DNA of 64,000 nucleotides from positions 5,952,001 through 6,016,000 of the forward strand of contig NZ_CP107960.1 in the NCBI RefSeq assembly GCF_036077095.1. Reading direction: 5' to 3'. The DNA is from Streptomyces sp. NBC_00376. GTDB taxonomy: Bacteria > Actinomycetota > Actinomycetes > Streptomycetales > Streptomycetaceae. The translations under genes and the position numbers were made by a program. Positions 39,996-48,692 of the stretch are shown in pieces (position 1 is the stretch's first letter; the number at the start of each line of letters is the position of its first letter). The notes beneath the pieces were generated by a model. That model had not been told where the DNA came from. It was given only the letters and a program-made list of their open reading frames with translations, and searched no databases.

Positions 39996-40140
39996 GGCCG
40001 AGGAGAGTAGCGGGTGCCGGGTCGGCCATGCCTCTCTGTCCGGCGGGCCGACCGATTCTGCCCCCGTGTACCTGGCCCGCAGCGGGGCCTTCGACGTAGG
40101 CATGGAGTGGTACACCGTGCACCCCTCCGGAAGGTTTCTG

Positions 40141-40944
40141 ATGCGCGCACGCGACTTCGACCGCACGCATGGCTCCGCTCGCGCGCGTACGCCGGTGAGG
40201 CGGCCGGAGACGGAGGAACTCCCCGAGCACCTGCCGCTGGCCCTCCAGAGCAGCCTCGGCAACGCCGCCGTCGTCCAGATGCTCCGGCAGGACGCCGCCT
40301 CCGGCACCGGCACCGGCGCGGGCCCGACGACGGTCCAGCGTGCCGGTGACTGGAAGAACAACCCGACGAAGAACGCGCTGGCCGGGGCGAAGACCGCCGC
40401 CCCGAACAACCCGCTCGTGCACACCCTGCACCACATCGTGCCCAAGTCGCTGCTCGAAAGATTCGCGGCGCTCCTCACCCAGGATCAGCTGGACGACGTC
40501 GTGACGGCCCTGGCGCCGTACGCCCCGACGGCGTTCACGACGCCGAACACCCAGCTCAACGCTGTTGCCAAGGCACTGAAGAACGTTCCGGCCAATTTCG
40601 CCGTCGGCCCCGACCCGCAGTACCGGAACGACGACCCGGGCAGCAGCGGACCGGACCTCAACTTCGACGCCGACGACGGTTCCATCACGCCACGGTCCGA
40701 ACAACTGGAGCATGTCTACGACTTCATCGCGCTTCAGGACAGCACCGGGGGACCCGTCGACCAGCAGGAGTTGGAGGACAAGTTCATCGATCCGATGAAG
40801 TTGGCCTGCATCGAGCACAACACCGTGGTCGCTCGTCTCGGTCTCGCCAACGGCGTGGGCATCGACCCGAACCGGACTGCCTGGTCGGGAAACGCGGCCG
40901 CGAGGACCCAGCACCGGACCCCCGTGATCGAGCCGCTCGTCTGA
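40141..40944 (+). CDS. Possible polymorphic toxin or eCIS-type effector (LGNAAV and HHIVPK motifs)
   Basis: A 267-residue protein of unrecognised family. ATG 40141 has GGAAGG 6 bases upstream; earlier in-frame starts overlap the divergent GNAT gene and lack such a site. Residues about 35-50 read LQSSLGNAAVVQMLRQ, a pre-domain motif seen before effector domains in actinobacterial contractile-injection and polymorphic toxin proteins. A Gly/Thr linker leads to PLVHTLHHIVPKSLLERF (about 91-108). The HH-I-V-P box resembles the first metal-binding motif of HNH/AHH nucleases. Later NFAVGPDPQYRNDDPG and FIALQD may form the rest of the site. No signal peptide, no membrane helix, and no obvious immunity gene downstream. 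Confidence 0.65.
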   Translation: MRARDFDRTHGSARARTPVRRPETEELPEHLPLALQSSLGNAAVVQMLRQDAASGTGTGAGPTTVQRAGDWKNNPTKNALAGAKTAAPNNPLVHTLHHIVPKSLLERFAALLTQDQLDDVVTALAPYAPTAFTTPNTQLNAVAKALKNVPANFAVGPDPQYRNDDPGSSGPDLNFDADDGSITPRSEQLEHVYDFIALQDSTGGPVDQQELEDKFIDPMKLACIEHNTVVARLGLANGVGIDPNRTAWSGNAAARTQHRTPVIEPLV

Positions 40945-40952
40945 CGAAGCCG

Positions 40953-40990
40953 AAGGGGCCGGGACGCCCCAGGTCGTCCCGGCCCCCTTT
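40953..40990. terminator. Bidirectional terminator with T-run
   Basis: A 14-bp stem with AAGGGGCCGGGACG on the left and its complement (one extra C) on the right, loop of 8 bases, ending in TTT. It separates the convergent HHIVPK and DUF397 genes. Confidence 0.75.
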
Positions 40991-41014
40991 GCCGTACGGG
41001 CCTTGGCGGTGACG

Positions 41015-41281
41015 TCAGGCGAGCCCGCCCACGAACGCCCGCCAGGCGTCGGCCCCGACGATCAGGACGGGGCCGTCCGGGTTCTTGCTGTCGCGCACAG
41101 GCACGGCGCAGGGAAGGCCGTCGACCACCTCGACGCAATCGCCTCCGTTGGTGCCGCTGTAACTGGACTTGCGCCAAGCCGCGCCACCGGTGACGGTGCA
41201 CTCGACGCATTCGCCGCCGGTGCTTCCGCTGTAACTCGACTTACGCCACCGCGCGTTCCTCAGGTCGTGGCTGGTCTCCAT
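41015..41281 (-). CDS. Double DUF397 protein
   Basis: An 88-residue protein made of a truncated and a full DUF397 module. RWRKSSYSGSTGGECVECT (about residues 11-29) and AWRKSSYSGTNGGDCVEVVDG (about 35-55) repeat the same motif; the full module ends RDSKNPDGPVLIVGADAWRAFVGGL. DUF397 proteins are usually about 60-65 residues, so the first half is duplicated. It overlaps the XRE gene by 41 bases. In WhiJ-type systems the small DUF397 protein pairs with the XRE regulator and modulates its DNA binding. Confidence 0.87.
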   Translation of the reverse strand: METSHDLRNARWRKSSYSGSTGGECVECTVTGGAAWRKSSYSGTNGGDCVEVVDGLPCAVPVRDSKNPDGPVLIVGADAWRAFVGGLA

Positions 41282-42089
41282 AACACTCCTCCATCACGCG
41301 GGTGATCAGCGCCGCAGAGTCCTCGACGGAGAGGGCTGCGGCCTGCAAATGAGCGTAACGGAGCGCGGCTTCCCTGACGGTGTCAGGGCTGGCCGTCATA
41401 TGACCGGAAACGATGTCCTCCGTGTAGACAATGTCGGGGTCGTTGTCGAAGCGCATCGTGGTGAACGCACCATCCAGGCTGGCGTGTTCACCGGCTGTGA
41501 AGGGCAGCACCTGAATCCGCATCCAGCGCTGGTCGGTGAACTCCAACAAGCGGAGCAGTTGCCTCCGCATGACCTCGTGGCCACCGATCGGCCGGTGCAG
41601 TACGGCCTCGTCGAGCACGGCCCAGGCGAGCGGGGGCCGTTCCCGCTCCAGAATGCGCTGGCGCTCGATCCGGGCCGCCACTCGGTTTTCGAGGTCGTCC
41701 GGCATGCCGGTGGCCAGCACCGCCCGCGCGTACTCCTCCGTCTGCAACAGCCCGTACACCAACTGCGCCTGGTACGTGGAGATATACGCGGCCTTCGCCT
41801 CCATGTCCGCGTACGGCTGGAACCACGTCGGCAGCTGGCTGCGCAGGACCAGGCCGACCAGCCGCGAGAACACGCCGTCCGTGCCGAGTGCCGCGTCCAC
41901 CCGCTCGGAGAAGTCGCGGGTGGGGATCTTCTTCGTCGTCTCGATCTGGCCGATCAGCGAGCCGGTGCAGAAGATGATGTCGCCGAGCTGGCCCTGCTTG
42001 AGGCTGTGGGCCTCGCGCTGGCGGCGTAACTCCCAGCCGTAGTAGTCCAGTGGGGAGGCGTTGGGATCAAGTGTCTGGATGTTGGCCAC
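41241..42089 (-). CDS. XRE-family regulator with DUF5753-type C-terminus (WhiJ type)
   Basis: A 282-residue regulator. GTG 42089 has GGAGGTG about 8 bases upstream. The helix-turn-helix (about residues 15-70, LDYYGWELRRQREAHSLKQGQLGDIIFCTGSLIGQIETTKKIP) precedes a DUF5753-like domain (about 90-275) with QAQLVYGLLQTEEYARAVL, RIERQRILERERPPLAWAVLDEAVLHRPIGG and VLPFTAGEHASLDGAF. Such regulators are abundant in Streptomyces next to DUF397 and RsbW-like ATPase genes and influence development. Both partners are present here, in WhiJ-like arrangement. Confidence 0.88.
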   Translation of the reverse strand: MANIQTLDPNASPLDYYGWELRRQREAHSLKQGQLGDIIFCTGSLIGQIETTKKIPTRDFSERVDAALGTDGVFSRLVGLVLRSQLPTWFQPYADMEAKAAYISTYQAQLVYGLLQTEEYARAVLATGMPDDLENRVAARIERQRILERERPPLAWAVLDEAVLHRPIGGHEVMRRQLLRLLEFTDQRWMRIQVLPFTAGEHASLDGAFTTMRFDNDPDIVYTEDIVSGHMTASPDTVREAALRYAHLQAAALSVEDSAALITRVMEECYGDQPRPEERAVA

Positions 42090-42174
42090 GGCGGGGCACC
42101 TCCGGCGTTCAACGCCTCGCGGCGTTCGTTTCCGTACGTAGCCGAGCGTAATCAGCCCGCTGCACGCTGGTGAC

Positions 42175-42663
42175 ATGAATCACGCAATTGATCCACGGGC
42201 CGGGGATGTGGCGGAGCCGACCTATCATGCCGACTTCGCGATGGGCGAGCACTCGGCCCGGCATCTGCGCCGCATCCTGCGCCTGTACCTCGCAGGTTGG
42301 GGCCTGCTCGAAGTGGCCGACGCGGCCGAGTTGGCGTTGACCGAGCTGATCGCGAACGTCGTGCGGCACGTGCCCGGCCGACGCTGTCAGACGTTCATCT
42401 TCCTGCTCGCGGCCGGTGGTGTGCGCGTCGAGGTCGCGGATGCCTGCCCCGACGTGCCGAGGATGGTCGTGGGGGACGAACTCGACGAGGGCGGGCGCGG
42501 GTTGGTGCTGGTCGACGCCGTCACCGACAAGTGGGGCGTGGAGCCGCGCCGGGACGGCCGTGGCAAGACGGTGTGGTTCGAGTGCCTGGCCGTCGCCGGG
42601 GCGGCGGACGGGGTGATCGCTCTCAGTGACCGGAACGGAGCTCCGCGAGCACCGCGTCCGTGA
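42175..42663 (+). CDS. RsbW-like ATP-binding protein
   Basis: A 162-residue HATPase_c_2 protein divergent from the XRE gene. The N-box is AELALTELIANVVRHVPG (Glu and Asn, about residues 55-65), the G1 box is VADACPDVPRMV and the G2 region is DEGGRGLVLVDAVTDKWG. These are anti-sigma or serine kinase features. ATG 42175 has weak ribosome-site support (GGTG). It completes the XRE, DUF397 and ATPase trio of WhiJ-type loci. Its 3' end overlaps the convergent serine hydrolase by 41 bases. Confidence 0.86.
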   Translation: MNHAIDPRAGDVAEPTYHADFAMGEHSARHLRRILRLYLAGWGLLEVADAAELALTELIANVVRHVPGRRCQTFIFLLAAGGVRVEVADACPDVPRMVVGDELDEGGRGLVLVDAVTDKWGVEPRRDGRGKTVWFECLAVAGAADGVIALSDRNGAPRAPRP

Positions 42664-43444
42664 ACGGCGGCCACACCTCGGCCGCCCACGGGCCGAAGGG
42701 CCGGTCGGTGAGCGCGACGCACGCCGCGCCCGCGACCGGGTCGATCCACAGGAAGGTGCCGGACTGCCCGAAGTGGCCGAAGGTCGCGGGGGACGACGAA
42801 CTGCCCGTCCAGTGCGGCGACTTGGAATCCCGGATCTCGAATCCGAGGCCCCAGTCGTTGGGGTTCTGGTGGCCGTAGCCCGGCAGTACGCCCTTCAGCC
42901 CGGGGTGTACGACGGTTTGCGCGGCCAGCACCGTACGCGGGTCGAGCAGGCGGGGCGCCTGCACCTCCGCCGCGAACCGGACGAGGTCGTCGACGGTCGA
43001 GACACCGTCCTTGGCGGGCGAGCCGTCGATCGTGGTCGCCGTCATCCCGAGGGGTTCCAGCACGGCCTGGCGCACGTACTCCGGGAACGGGATGTCGGTG
43101 GCCTTGGTGATGTGGTCGCCGAGCACCTCGAAGCCCGCGTTGGAGTAGAGGCGGCGGGTGCCGGGCGCGGCCGTCGTGCGGTGCTCGTCGAAGGCGAGCC
43201 CGCTGGTGTGCGCGAGCAGGTGCCGCACGGTGGACCCCTCCGGCCCGGCCGGCTCGTCCAGCTCGACCGCGCCCTCCTCGTACGCCACGAGCGCCGCGTA
43301 GGCCGCGATCGGCTTGGTGACGGAGGCGAGCGGGAAGCGGTGCGAGGTCGGGCCGTGCGTACCGAGAACGGTGCCGTCCGCTCGTACGACGGCAGCCGCC
43401 GCGGTGGGGACGGGCCAGTTGTCGATCATCGCCAGGCTCTGCAT
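42623..43444 (-). CDS. Serine hydrolase of the beta-lactamase/DD-peptidase fold
   Basis: A 273-residue class C beta-lactamase-like hydrolase without a signal peptide, so probably cytoplasmic. The S-x-x-K motif is PLASVTKPIAAY (Ser about residue 41), Y-S-N is RRLYSNAGFEVLGDHI (about 99-101), and the third box is GHFGQSGTFLW (about 228), with HFG in place of KTG as in esterase EstB-type and D-aminopeptidase-type relatives. The substrate is unknown. Confidence 0.85.
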   Translation of the reverse strand: MQSLAMIDNWPVPTAAAAVVRADGTVLGTHGPTSHRFPLASVTKPIAAYAALVAYEEGAVELDEPAGPEGSTVRHLLAHTSGLAFDEHRTTAAPGTRRLYSNAGFEVLGDHITKATDIPFPEYVRQAVLEPLGMTATTIDGSPAKDGVSTVDDLVRFAAEVQAPRLLDPRTVLAAQTVVHPGLKGVLPGYGHQNPNDWGLGFEIRDSKSPHWTGSSSSPATFGHFGQSGTFLWIDPVAGAACVALTDRPFGPWAAEVWPPFTDAVLAELRSGH

Positions 43445-43561
43445 GCGTACGAGCGTAACGGGCGAGGTCGAACGCCTCGGTCCCTGCCTCGGCCACTCCC
43501 TTTCATCCAGGCTGTGCGGCCTGCGTGGACGCCTGAGCCCGGCCCATGGCCGCTCGCCGGG

Positions 43562-44167
43562 TCAGGAGGTCTGGTCGGGAGCCTGCAGGGAGTCGAGCCA
43601 ATGGAGGAGGCGGGCACCCTGGCGGGTCATGATGTCCGGGTCGCGCAGCGCGTTGGCAAGGAGCGACATGCCCTGGTAGCCGGAGACGAGGGTGACGGCG
43701 AGGTCGTCCGGGTCTGGCAGGCCCAGGGCGCGGAACTGGTGCCCGGCCCAGTCGAGCAGCTGCCGGATGACCGCGCCGGCTTCCGCGTCCAGGGTCCCGT
43801 CCGTGCGCTTGTCGACCTCGACGGCCAGAGTGCCGGTGGGGCAGCCGTAGCGGGCGGCGGTGTCGCGCTGGCCGACCCAGGCTTCGATGAGGGCCTTCAG
43901 GCGGTCACGGGGGTCGGGCAGCCGGTCCAGCCGGCTGGTGAGCTGGTCCAGGTGCGCACTGTGCTCGGACAGGGCGGCGTGGACCAGCTCGTCCTTGGTC
44001 TTGAAGTAGTAGTAGACGTTCCCGACCGGGACGTCGGCCACGCGGGCGATGTCGGCGAGAGTGGTGCGCTCGACACCCTGCTCGTGCAGGACCTGGGCCG
44101 CCGCGGCGGTGAGCCGTCGGCGCTTGTCGTTGGCCCGTGCCGCCCGGGGCTTCACTGAGTCAGTCAC
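43562..44167 (-). CDS. TetR-family transcriptional regulator
   Basis: A 201-residue regulator with GTG start at 44167. The helix-turn-helix is at about residues 15-60 (RRRLTAAAAQVLHEQGVERTTLADIARVADVPVGNVYYYFKTKDELVHAAL). The C-terminal domain has ARYGCPTGTLAVEVDKR, a pattern of QacR/TetR_C-type redox or electrophile regulators with a Cys-Pro. It is divergent from an NmrA-type reductase gene and a 9-bp palindrome lies just before that gene, so autoregulation and repression of the reductase are likely. Confidence 0.88.
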   Translation of the reverse strand: MTDSVKPRAARANDKRRRLTAAAAQVLHEQGVERTTLADIARVADVPVGNVYYYFKTKDELVHAALSEHSAHLDQLTSRLDRLPDPRDRLKALIEAWVGQRDTAARYGCPTGTLAVEVDKRTDGTLDAEAGAVIRQLLDWAGHQFRALGLPDPDDLAVTLVSGYQGMSLLANALRDPDIMTRQGARLLHWLDSLQAPDQTS

Positions 44168-44180
44168 CCGACTAACTATA

Positions 44181-44234
44181 TGGGCAGCGCCCGAGGTCCG
44201 TGCTAGGGTCCTGCTTAGTTAGTCAACTAACTAA
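44181..44234 (+). promoter_or_regulatory. NmrA gene promoter with TetR-type operator
   Basis: TGGGCA (44181-44186), a 17-base spacer and TAGGGT (44204-44209) form a promoter. Immediately downstream TTAGTTAGT-CA-ACTAACTAA (44215-44234) is a perfect 9-bp palindrome covering the transcription start, and a half-site ACTAACTA lies at 44171-44178. This is probably the binding site of the divergent TetR. Confidence 0.7.
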
Positions 44235-44263
44235 CTCGCTATCGGCTGACTCAGGAGATCGTG

Positions 44264-45109
44264 ATGATCGTTGTGACAGGTGCGACCGGCAATGTCGGAC
44301 GGACGCTGGTGCCGCTGCTGGCCGAGGCGGGCGAGGAGGTCGTGGCCGTCTCGCGGCAGTCGCAGCCCGCCGGGCTCCCGGCCGGCGTCCGGCCCGCCCG
44401 GGCCGACATCGGGAACGCCGCGAGCATGCGGCCGGTCCTCGCCGGCGCCGAAGCGTTCTTCATCCTGCTGGGCGGCGAGCTCAACGGCCACGGCGAGAGC
44501 CCGAAGGCCCTGTTGGACGCTGCTGGGGCCGCCGGGGTCAAGCGGGTCGTTCTGCTGTCCTCCCAGATCAACTCCACCCGCCCCGAGGCCCTTTCGCACG
44601 CCCGCCTGCGCGAGTTCGAGGCCGTCGTGCACGCGTCGGGCGTGGACTTCACCATCCTGCGCCCGGGTGGATTCGCCTCCAACGCCTTCGCCTGGGCCGA
44701 GTCGGTTCGTACCCGGCGCACCGTCTTCGCCCCGTTCGCGGATGTGGCACTGCCCGTCATCGACCCGGCGGACATCGCCGAGGTCGCCTCCGTCGCGCTG
44801 CGCGAGGACGGCCACGTGGGCCGTACGTACGAGCTGACCGGCCCCGAGGTCATCAGCCCGAGTGGGCAGGTCGCAGCCATCTCCGAGGCGCTGGGTGAGG
44901 AGGTGGCCTTTGTGGAACTCTCGCGCGCGGAGGCCCGTGCCCGCATGGCGCAGTTCATGCCCGAGGAGGTCATCGGCGGCACTCTGGACGTGCTCGGCGT
45001 CCCACTGCCGGCCGAGCGGGAGATCAGCCCCGACGTGGAGAACGTCCTCCGCCGTCCGGCCAGACCCTTCGGTGCGTGGGTCGCGCGCAATCTTCCGGCC
45101 TTCCAGTAG
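44264..45109 (+). CDS. NmrA-type NAD(P)H-binding reductase
   Basis: A 281-residue atypical short-chain dehydrogenase. ATG 44264 is preferred because AGGAG lies 6 bases upstream; the adjacent GTG 44261 leaves only 3. The Rossmann motif is VVTGATGNVGRTLVPLL (about residues 4-20). VLLSSQINSTR replaces the usual catalytic region, and HARLREFEAVVHASGVDFTILRPGGFASNAF is the typical NmrA/quinone-oxidoreductase-like segment. It may be a quinone or azo reductase, or a redox sensor. The TetR palindrome upstream suggests induction by an electrophile. Confidence 0.85.
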   Translation: MIVVTGATGNVGRTLVPLLAEAGEEVVAVSRQSQPAGLPAGVRPARADIGNAASMRPVLAGAEAFFILLGGELNGHGESPKALLDAAGAAGVKRVVLLSSQINSTRPEALSHARLREFEAVVHASGVDFTILRPGGFASNAFAWAESVRTRRTVFAPFADVALPVIDPADIAEVASVALREDGHVGRTYELTGPEVISPSGQVAAISEALGEEVAFVELSRAEARARMAQFMPEEVIGGTLDVLGVPLPAEREISPDVENVLRRPARPFGAWVARNLPAFQ

Positions 45110-45263
45110 CGTCGGCCAACACGGCAGAACTACCCCGACCCTCCAGTTCGGCGGACTGACCACCGCCGTTCGCGGCTGACGGCACGGTTCGCTCATACCG
45201 GTACCCCTCCCTCCTGGCGTGGCCCCGACACGGGACGCACACCGATTCCGTCCCCGTTTGCGC

Positions 45264-45294
45264 TTGCTTCGAGTGCACTCCAAGGTTCTAGCGT
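45264..45294 (+). promoter_or_regulatory. MerR-type promoter with 19-bp spacer
   Basis: TTGCTT (45264-45269), a 19-base spacer and TAGCGT (45289-45294) surround the perfect palindrome GAGTGCACTC (45271-45280), which extends as CTTC..CAAG. Over-long spacers with a central dyad are the hallmark of MerR-controlled promoters. Transcription would begin about at the ATG 45302. Confidence 0.75.
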
Positions 45295-45301
45295 GGAGGA
45301 C

Positions 45302-45762
45302 ATGACGGTGATGGAGAGCACTTCAGTGAAGGTGGACGTCTGCGCCACGGCCCCGCAGCCGCACCCGCGTCCCGAGGGGCAGGACCGGTACACCATCAGC
45401 GAGGTCGTCGCCTTCACCGGACTCACCGCGCACACCCTGCGCTGGTACGAGCGGATCGGGCTGATGCCGCACGTCGACCGGTCCCACACCGGCCAGCGCC
45501 GCTTCAGCAACCGCGACCTGGACTGGCTGGCGTTCGTCGGCAAGCTGCGGCTGACCGGGATGCCGGTCGCCGACATGGTGCGGTACGCGGAGCTGCTGCG
45601 CGAGGGCGAGCACACCTTCGAGGAACGGCAGGAGCTGCTGGAGGCGACCCGCCGCGACGTGATCACGCGGATCGCGGAGCTCCAGGACACCCTCGCCGTG
45701 CTCGACTACAAGATCGACTTCTATGCGGGCGCCCGGCGGGCGCCGGAGAGGCCCAGTGCCTG

Positions 45763-45763
<1 letters not shown>
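45302..45763 (+). CDS. MerR-family transcriptional regulator
   Basis: A 153-residue regulator. ATG 45302 is chosen because the upstream promoter would start transcription almost exactly there (leaderless mRNA). The winged helix-turn-helix lies at about residues 28-65 (RYTISEVVAFTGLTAHTLRWYERIGLMPHVDRSHTGQRRFSNRDLDWLAFVGKLRLTGMP). The dimer helix ends EATRRDVITRIAELQDTLAVLDYKIDFY. There are no metal-binding Cys, so it probably senses an organic signal. The stop overlaps the aldo-keto reductase ATG by one base (TGATG), coupling the two. Confidence 0.88.
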
Positions 45764-46779
<1,016 letters not shown>

Positions 46780-46795
46780 CCGCCGCCCGCTCCGC

Positions 46796-47842
46796 TCACC
46801 GCGCCTTCTCCTCGGTGATCGCGGCGAAGGCGCGGAGCGAGTCCGTGCCCGGGGCGAAGTAGCCGGTGTGGCCCCGGGCGTCGTCGGCCGGGACCCGGCG
46901 CGCTCCGAACTCCGGGGCGGCCGGGTCGGGGCCGTGGCCGAGCCCCGCCACCTCGACGTTCGGCACGTCGTCGATCCAGTCCGTGGCGTCCTTCGCGGCC
47001 CAGACCCGGGCCCCGGTGCGCAGATCGGCGACGTCGTCCGCGCGCATCCCGGGCGAGCCGAGGACCACCAGGTCCCTGGCGCGCAGCCGGGACGCGGCGA
47101 GCCCGCACACGACGGAGCCGTAGCTGTGGCAGAACACGGCGGGCGCGGGCACGCCGGCGGCCGCGAGTCCGTCCGTGAACCGGGTCAGCCGGCCGGCCCC
47201 CGCCTCGGCGAGCGACCCCGTCGCCGCGTCGACGCCGAGGCCCACGGGGGTGGTGTAACCGGCCCAGGCGACGATGGCGCTGCCGGGCCCGGTCCGGGCG
47301 TACAGGGCCTTCGCCATGCCCGCCGGAGTGCCGTACACATCGTTCGTACGGTCGAAGGTCCCGGCGTCGATGTCCGAGCCCGGCACCACGACCGCGACAT
47401 GGCGTGCGGTGCGCAGGTCCCCGAAGACCTCGGCGACCTGACCGCGTCCGCGCGGGTCGAACGCGAGGATCTGCCGCCTCCGGTCCTGTCCGAGGTGTGC
47501 GTACCGGGGGTCGTGACTCGCCTGCAGGGAAAGGGCGTTGGCCCGGTAGCGCAGCTCGACCGGAGCGCCGTCCAGGTTGCCCACGACGAGCGGATGGCGT
47601 ACGGCCAGGGCCTGTTGCTGCGCGGCGGTCAACCCCCGGAAGAAGCGCGCCACTTCGGCGGGCGTGTTCCGCCCGGGATCGGGCAGCTCCCGCCCCAGTA
47701 CGTGATCGGTGCGCCAGGCCGCTGTGCCCGGGGGCGGCCCGGTGAGGGCCTGCTGTGCGTTCCCGGACGCCCAGCCGGCCGTTCCCGCCACCACGGTCGT
47801 GGCCAGCGCGACCGCGACCAGAGTCCTCGCGTAACGGCGCAT
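46796..47842 (-). CDS. Secreted DUF1023-like alpha/beta hydrolase, paralogue A
   Basis: A 348-residue protein with a signal peptide (MRRYARTLVAVALATTVVAGTAGWASG, cleavage about residue 27). The alpha/beta-hydrolase domain has VAVVVPGSDIDAGTF, FCHSYGSVVCGLAASRL (nucleophile Ser about 238), LVVLGSPGMRADDVADL and GRGHTGYFAPGTDSL with the late His. PVELRYRANALSLQ is the conserved DUF1023 N-terminal segment. It is paralogous to the gene at 51205-52416. The intergenic region upstream shares a motif with the promoter region of the adjacent two-component genes, suggesting common control. Confidence 0.85.
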   Translation of the reverse strand: MRRYARTLVAVALATTVVAGTAGWASGNAQQALTGPPPGTAAWRTDHVLGRELPDPGRNTPAEVARFFRGLTAAQQQALAVRHPLVVGNLDGAPVELRYRANALSLQASHDPRYAHLGQDRRRQILAFDPRGRGQVAEVFGDLRTARHVAVVVPGSDIDAGTFDRTNDVYGTPAGMAKALYARTGPGSAIVAWAGYTTPVGLGVDAATGSLAEAGAGRLTRFTDGLAAAGVPAPAVFCHSYGSVVCGLAASRLRARDLVVLGSPGMRADDVADLRTGARVWAAKDATDWIDDVPNVEVAGLGHGPDPAAPEFGARRVPADDARGHTGYFAPGTDSLRAFAAITEEKAR

Positions 47843-47947
47843 CCCGTCGTCCTCCCTCTCCGGTCGAGCCGGTTGATCCGGCCGATCCGGTTTCCGTGCG
47901 CCGTTCGGCGCGACGAGGAGGAAGTTAGGGAGAGGACGGGGCCGGGG

Positions 47948-47987
47948 GCGTCACACCAGGGGGTCAAGTACGGGGTCATACCGGGGT
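47948..47987. promoter_or_regulatory. Direct motifs upstream of hydrolase A
   Basis: GCGTCACACCAGGG (47948-47961) and GGGTCATACCGGGGT (47973-47987) occur about 105-145 bases before the hydrolase start. A near-identical GCGTCATACCAGGG lies at 50071-50084, upstream of the sensor kinase gene. They look like sites for one regulator. Confidence 0.55.
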
Positions 47988-48008
47988 AGGGCGTAGGGGG
48001 CCGGACTC

Positions 48009-48692
48009 TCACCCCTCGCCCGGCACCACGACCCCCGCCTCGTACGCGAAGATCACCGCCTGTGCCCGGTCCCGCAGGTCCAGCTTGGCCAGCACCCGGC
48101 CTATGTGGGTCTTCACCGTCTGCTCGGCCAGCACCAGCTTCCCCGCGATCTCCTGGTTCGACAGGCCCCGCGCGATCAGTTCGAGTACCTCCGTCTCGCG
48201 CGGAGTCAGGCCGTTCAGCCGCAGCGACTGGCCGCTCCGGGTGGCCCCGGTCGGGCCCTGCCGGGCGAAGTCCGCGATCAGGCGGCGCGTCACGGACGGC
48301 GCGAGCAGCGCCTCGCCCGCCGCGACCACCCGTACCGCCGAGATCAGATCGGCGGGCGGCGCGTCCTTCAGCAGGAAGCCGGACGCCCCGGCGCGCAGCG
48401 CCTCGTACACGTAGTCGTCCACGTCGAACGTGGTGAGCATCAGCACCTTCGGCCGGTGCACCACCCCCACCGGCGGGTCCAGCAGCTCGCGGGCCGCCGC
48501 CAGGCCGTCCATCTCGGGCATCCGGACATCCATCAGGACCACGTCCGGGCGGACGCTGCGGCTGACGTCGATGGCCCGGCGTCCGTCCGGCGCCTCACCG
48601 ACCACGTCGATGTCGCTCTGCGCCGCGAGCAGTGCCGCGAACCCCGCCCGCACCATGGCCTGGTCGTCGACGATGATCACGCGAATGGTCAA
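48009..48692 (-). CDS. NarL/LuxR-type response regulator
   Basis: A 227-residue response regulator. TTG 48692 overlaps the kinase TGA by four bases (TTGA), with GGAGG 4 bases upstream, so it is coupled to the kinase. The receiver domain has IVDDQ, phospho-acceptor Asp in VVLMDVRMPEMDG (about residue 54), MLTTF and Lys in FLLKDAPPADL. The LuxR helix-turn-helix is RLNGLTPRETEVLELIARGLSNQEIAGKLVLAEQTVKTHIGRVLAKLDLRDR (about 160-215). Candidate binding motifs occur upstream of the kinase and of hydrolase A. Confidence 0.93.
   Translation of the reverse strand: MTIRVIIVDDQAMVRAGFAALLAAQSDIDVVGEAPDGRRAIDVSRSVRPDVVLMDVRMPEMDGLAAARELLDPPVGVVHRPKVLMLTTFDVDDYVYEALRAGASGFLLKDAPPADLISAVRVVAAGEALLAPSVTRRLIADFARQGPTGATRSGQSLRLNGLTPRETEVLELIARGLSNQEIAGKLVLAEQTVKTHIGRVLAKLDLRDRAQAVIFAYEAGVVVPGEG

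Noticed and set aside
40141..40944. Firm annotation as an HNH nuclease
   Set aside because: Only the first His box is recognisable; the Asn and second His motifs are not clearly present.
42623..43444. A resistance beta-lactamase
   Set aside because: No signal peptide and a changed third motif (HFG); more likely an esterase- or peptidase-type relative.
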